Of a stretch of 64,000 bases of DNA, positions 59,787 to 64,000 are shown piece after piece. Within the stretch, counting starts at the first letter, position 1. Each line of letters begins with the position of its first letter. Source of the DNA: Perognathus longimembris pacificus (Eukaryota; Chordata; Mammalia; Rodentia; Heteromyidae); assembly GCF_023159225.1 (NCBI RefSeq), contig NC_063166.1, positions 72,046,575-72,110,574 of the forward strand, in the 5' to 3' direction. The notes beneath the pieces were generated by a model that made no database searches, had not been told where the DNA came from, and worked only from the letters and a program-made list of their open reading frames with translations. Both the position numbers and the translations under genes were made by a program.

Positions 59787-59855
59787 TAGGTCACATTTTT
59801 GAGGCAAGCACTCTTGCCACTAGGCCATATTCCCAGCCCCTAGGTCACATTTTTG
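59787..59855 (-). mobile_element. Tailless 40-nt fragment of the IDL 5' half with perfect TSDs
   Basis: Insert 59801-59840 is, on the minus strand, the first 40 nt of the IDL monomer, from gggg-ctgggaatatgg through the A-box to ttgcctc. There is no right monomer and no A-tail. Perfect 14-bp TSDs taggtcacattttt lie at 59787-59800 and 59841-59854; one extra G is ambiguous between TSD and insert. The break falls at the 3' end of the 5' arm of the tRNA-like anticodon stem (gcctc, which pairs with gaggc in full copies). Confidence 0.88.
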
Positions 59856-59911
59856 TCCTTTCATTTTCACAAGTGAAGACTAAAGTTCACAGATTGTGGA
59901 AGCCACAGCTG

Positions 59912-59952
59912 TGTATGTGTGTGTGTATGTGTGTATGTGTGTGCCTGTGTGA
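59912..59952. repeat. Imperfect (TG)n tract
   Basis: TG units interrupted by TATG and TGCC. Confidence 0.85.
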
Positions 59953-60689
59953 TTCTGACTTGGGACCTGATTTGACAGATATCTCTTTGTGGGTTTCTGT
60001 CCTTGCCTCCCCACTGTTGCCTTCTTTCCTACTTCAAGACTGTTGGGTAAAAATATATCTGTTTTTTGGAGGGTATTCTAGATGTTTCTCAAGTCTTGGG
60101 TATGAGGACTAAGATGAGGGCACTAGTCTGGGCACAGAAAAGGAATCATAAAGAGTAAGAAGGTGGTATAGAGTGATTTATTAGGAAAGTAGAATTATAA
60201 CTCGAGGGGTGAGATGGGCAGTTTAGGTGTGAATTGACTGCCTAGAAACTTGTTGGGGTGTGGGGTATCCAATAGGCTAGGGTTATTTGATGGTAAGAAA
60301 TCAGAGCCTTTCCCTTGTAGCCCTCCTCAAACAGTTTGGGTGCACAGAGGCTGTCTAGGTGTAAGAAGGTATGAGATACCTGTGCATAGGATCTTCTTCA
60401 ACCTTCCCTGGCTTAACCTTAATGTGGGGAGTGAGCTCAATAGGATATAAGGCCATCATCTTAGCCATTGTCTTAGAGTGTGGCCATGGGTGGGGGCAGT
60501 GCTAGAATGGAATCTGATTGGTAGCTTGGACCATTTCCTTTTCTTCTCCTGACTATCTAGCTATCTATTCTAACAACAATAACAACAACTTCTGAATTTA
60601 GCTTTGAGCTATCAGTCTAAAACATACTGGAAGGTAGGGTTTCTATTTCTACAGGGCCTAACACTTATTGGCTCTTACTAAGTGTCAAG

Positions 60690-60840
60690 TTTGTGCCAGG
60701 CATGGGATATAAACTCTTATTTAATTCAACAACAGAGAATTATTATTTTATTATACTATGAGAACAACTAGGATTCTTATTTGCATTCTGTAGTCCAGGG
60801 AAGCGAGGCACCAAGGGTGGAAGAGCTGCCTAAAAGAAGC
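60690..60840 (-). mobile_element. MIR SINE, diverged
   Basis: tttgtgccaggcatgggata, tttaattcaacaacagagaa and gggaagcgaggcaccaaggg follow MIR in reverse. Confidence 0.55.
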
Positions 60841-61549
60841 ACCTCGTAAACACAGGCTGAAGTTTAGGAGTCAGACTGTCTGATCCACTGATCTCCTTCT
60901 CCTCCTAGGCTGGGACTTCTAATTTCTAAAGCACAGCTACTGGTGACTTCCGGCTTTCCCATCTCTGTGAGAAGGGCTTGGCATGCCCACGGTGGAGGTG
61001 GAGGGCTTGGTAAAGCTTGCTGAGTCTGAAGGCAACTTGAAGGTGAGCCTGAAGCTGGGGACTCGTGGAATCTTGGGCTGGAGGCTGCTGTGTCTGTTTG
61101 AGTCTTCATGTGTAAAATAAGGATTCACACAGCCTTGCCTTTTTAGCCCCCTTGGGGGTGATTGCATGGAGCTTTCAGGACGAGCCTGGTACAGAGCAGG
61201 GGCCAGTTCACAGTCACGACCATGATTCTCTTGCGATTTCTACCAGTTTGAAAGGCAAATCTCTGGAGTTGAACACTGCTGACTGCCCAGCCAACCCTGG
61301 CCTTCTTCTCTACATCTTTGGCTGGCTTTGCCCTTGAGTTTCCCATTAACTTAATAGGTCTGGACATAAAGGAGCCAGTTGTTCATGAGATCCCAGAGTC
61401 AATCAACAATCTATCCTTCACTGCTTCCATTCAGTAAAATCAATAGGCATTGACTGAACCCAGAGCCTGTGCAGGGCCCTGAGGCTGCCCTTGAGGAAGT
61501 TTCAACCTCTCCATGCATCAGGCTGAATAGTTAAGACAGCCTTTCTCGG
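60841..61549. other. Unique sequence, no gene seen
   Basis: Short frames only, no repeats recognised. Confidence 0.5.
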
Positions 61550-61695
61550 CCTGTGAACGCTGGGCCAGGAGCCTCACAGGAGCCTGTGTTAGAAATGCAA
61601 ATACGTATATCCTATCCATTCGAGAAAGTCCTAACTCCGCCTCCTGCACCAGCACGCTGGAGGCCAGGAATCTGTCCTCACGGTGTCTCAGATCA
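61550..61695 (+). mobile_element. MER5-like hAT relic
   Basis: The segment aggagcctgtgttagaaatgc with a later gaccaggaatctgt-like run resembles MER5A/B. Diverged. Confidence 0.45.
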
Positions 61696-61941
61696 TAGGA
61701 AAATAGCTAAAGTTTCAGAAGCAGAAGACACCAGAGCATAGCCTTTCCGTGGAAGGAGTGGCTGAGTGTGGAAGTGGAGGAGGGGGGAGTGGGAGTGTGT
61801 GGGATGGTGAACCCTTTCCTGTGGCTTCCAGGCTTGGGAAGGAAGGCTGTAGGGCACCCTTGGCCAATCAGGCAAAGGGCCTAGCCTCTAGGTGTCTTAC
61901 TTCCCGTCAGTGGTCCATGCTGATTTTCAGTCTTCATTAGT

Positions 61942-63540
61942 GTTAGGAAACTGAGTCGTGAAGGCATTAGAATGAAGAAAGAGTGGAAAATGACCTCTGC
62001 AAACCAGGTCAACTTGAATGGAAAGTTGAAGAGGGATGCTGTGGTGACTAGAGGAGTCAGGAGACGGGAGGCATGGCATAATGGAAGCAGAGGTAGAGGG
62101 ACTTAAGTAGGGGTAATGGGTGGGGAGTAGGGTCCCAGGTAGCTGGAAGATTCAAAGAGTTTCAGAAGTTCATGGTACAGGTCTGGCTCAGCTCTGGGAA
62201 CCTATTGTTTGAGTAAGTCCTTGCCTCTCAGGCACCTACCACCTGAGAGAGTGGGCCGGGGTGGGCTTTCATATTTAGGTTAAGATTCTAGACTGGGGAA
62301 TTTTGGAAGATCCTCTGGGGGAAGGGGAGTCAGTGGGCCAAGGCTGGGGAGCAATATTGATTTATGAGAACAAAGCAGTTTCCCATCAGTTAGCCCGGTT
62401 CTATTGCAAGGCTGGGGTGCCTTGTGGGTATTTCAGAGGGCAAGGAGAGCTGCTGTCCATCCTTGCCCGCAGCTGGCTGCTTGCATGGCAGGTAGCCCTG
62501 GGTCTTGGGCCTTCAGAGCCCTTTACATGAATCAACTGCAAAGGCCCTTTGGAGAATTGAGGCCAGCAAAGCAGAATTATGCATGCAGCTGCCATGGGCT
62601 GGAGAAGTCAGCTAGTTTTGAGCTAGTGTTAAGCGGGAATTGGATCCTGAAATATAGAGAAGCCACATTCTGGGAGGTCGAATCTGGAGTCTTTATTAGA
62701 AAGCTAGTCCCCCCAAAATTTGCAGCCTTAAGTACGTTTAATACTGTTAGCAAACTGAGCCATGAGGGCAGCAGAGTAAAGGAAGTGCAGAAAAGCAATC
62801 ACAATAAACCAGATCAACTCTAATGGAGAGGTGAAGAGGGATACCATGGTGACCTGAGGAGAGTCAGGAGCCAGGAGGCCTGGCGCAAAATGGTGGCTAA
62901 GTTTGTTGGGGCCTAAATAGGGTCACGGTCAGGGGGCAGGGTCACAGGTTGCTGGAGAGTTGAAAGAGTCTTGAGAGTTCAAGGGTATATGTCTGGAAGG
63001 TCCAGTAACCTATTGTTCCAGTCCTAGTCCTTGCCTCTGGGAAACCAGGCACGCCCATCACCTGGGGGTGGGACTTCACCATCCACCAAGAAGCCAAGAT
63101 GGCACCAGTTAGACTCAGAATCCTTATTTCACCAGAACAGGAGAACGTCAGACAAACAGTTGATAGCCTGTCATCATGCAGAACAGAGCAGGGCTCCTGA
63201 CAAAGACAAGTCACCTGGACACAGGTATAAACAATCCAACAAATCACCCTGAGTGGCCAGGGTGTAAGAGAAGGCTCTTAGCTCAAGTCTGTCTCTCAGT
63301 CAGCACCACTCACCCAGCCTTTGTATTCCTCTCTCATCTCTTCTCCGTCTTGGGAAAGAGACTCTCTCAGGCTTTCCCCAAGGCCAGCTGGCCTCCTTCC
63401 TGTTCTCCTGACACAGACTATTTGGGCCTGGGCTATAGTACCTCTGGATTCTGGTCTGGTGGCCTCTCCCTGCTGAGAATACAAACTGTATCCCTTCTCT
63501 CTTTTTCTTAGGACCAACATGAGTCTCTCTGGGTTTTGTT
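61942..63540 (+). mobile_element. LTR-like sequence with a repeated ~330-bp segment
   Basis: Segment 61942-62270 recurs in diverged form at 62743-63080 (shared: aactgag, gaagaggga, gagtcaggag, aacctattgtt, agtccttgcctct). Downstream, 63420-63540 has LTR-like features: a short pyrimidine-rich stretch, gaatacaaactgtatccctt, and a tctctctgggttttgttttc end. I see no gag, pol or env frames. It could be two LTR fragments or a non-viral repeat. Confidence 0.4.
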
Positions 63541-63642
63541 TTCTTATGAGATCACCTGGAACTTAACTTTCACTGTTCTTAGGGCTTTAACAGGGCCTTG
63601 TTATCTTCCAAATTCCTCTCTTTCTCAACAGGTGACTCATGG

Positions 63643-63644
<2 letters not shown>

Positions 63645-63694
<50 letters not shown>
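63645..63694. repeat. (GT)n microsatellite
   Basis: About 25 uninterrupted GT units, followed by a G run. A shorter GT run lies at 63760-63772. Confidence 0.98.
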
Positions 63695-63695
<1 letters not shown>

Positions 63696-64000
63696 GGGGG
63701 GCTAGGGGAAGGGTATAGTCTGGATCTCCCCCTCTGCTTCTTTTCTGTCATCTAACTAGGTGTGTGTGTGTGTTTTTTTAAACATCAAGACAAACTCTTC
63801 CCATCAGTGAACTCATATCTCCACTCCAAGATCTGCTATGATCAGTTTTGGAAAGTAGAGGGAGAGAGAACACACTCAAGTTCAACACTAAGGACTAGTA
63901 CCCTGGGGCTGCTAGGTCTACATTGGAGCAATTACCTAAGCTATAGCCCTAAACAAAGGCTGGGCCTCACATTCCCTAGCACATGTAATCTGTATGGTCT

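Noticed and set aside
1..64000. CRISPR arrays, operons, ribosome binding sites and other prokaryotic features
   Set aside because: The window is mammalian. Direct repeats here are microsatellites or interspersed elements, without regularly spaced unique spacers.

Overview
This is a mammalian nuclear window, almost certainly from a geomyoid rodent (kangaroo rat, pocket mouse or pocket gopher group). The diagnostic signal is a dimeric SINE of about 200 bp whose left half is an ID-like, tRNA-Ala-derived monomer and whose right half is a second module. This matches the IDL-Geo SINE, known only from Geomyoidea. Eight full copies and one fragment are present, most with visible target-site duplications (TSDs). 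B1/7SL-like SINEs, MIR, old L1, MaLR-type LTRs and hAT relics make up the rest of the recognisable repeats.

I find no intact protein-coding gene and no convincing exon of one. The only recognisable gene-derived sequence is a minus-strand processed pseudogene of ARNT2 at 19125-20364. It has a poly(A) tract, 16-bp TSDs and two frameshifts, and its last ~486 nt are not ARNT2 coding sequence but look like retained intron. A second processed retrocopy of an unidentified transcript lies at 32614-33463, with AATAAA, an A-tail and 14-bp near-perfect TSDs. All other open frames are chance frames, repeat-derived frames (L1 ORF2 remnants, SINE translations) or microsatellite translations.

Layout. 1-8 kb: mostly unique sequence with scattered SINEs. 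8.6-8.9 kb: first candidate conserved non-coding element (CNE). 9.2-11.4 kb: MaLR LTR and L1 3' pieces. 13.9-14.1 kb: CNE-like. 19.1-20.4 kb: ARNT2 pseudogene, followed by a composite SINE at 20.8-21.1 kb. 22.9-23.4 kb: CNE-like. 26.9-31.3 kb: two L1 copies in opposite orientation. 32.2-33.5 kb: SINE whose A-tail became a (CCTT)n array, abutting the unknown retrocopy. 39.1-39.6 kb: the most striking CNE-like block. 44.6-46.2 kb: two further CNE-like blocks. 47-50.6 kb: very old L1 debris. 58.4-58.7 kb: CNE-like block. 59.8 kb: a tailless, tRNA-half-like SINE insertion. 61.9-63.5 kb: LTR-like sequence with a repeated segment.

Taken together the window reads as a gene desert or a large intron with several candidate developmental enhancers. 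The IDL-Geo copies and both retrocopies all lie on the minus strand, and most L1 pieces do too. This would fit an intron of a plus-strand transcription unit, but the sequence alone does not prove it.
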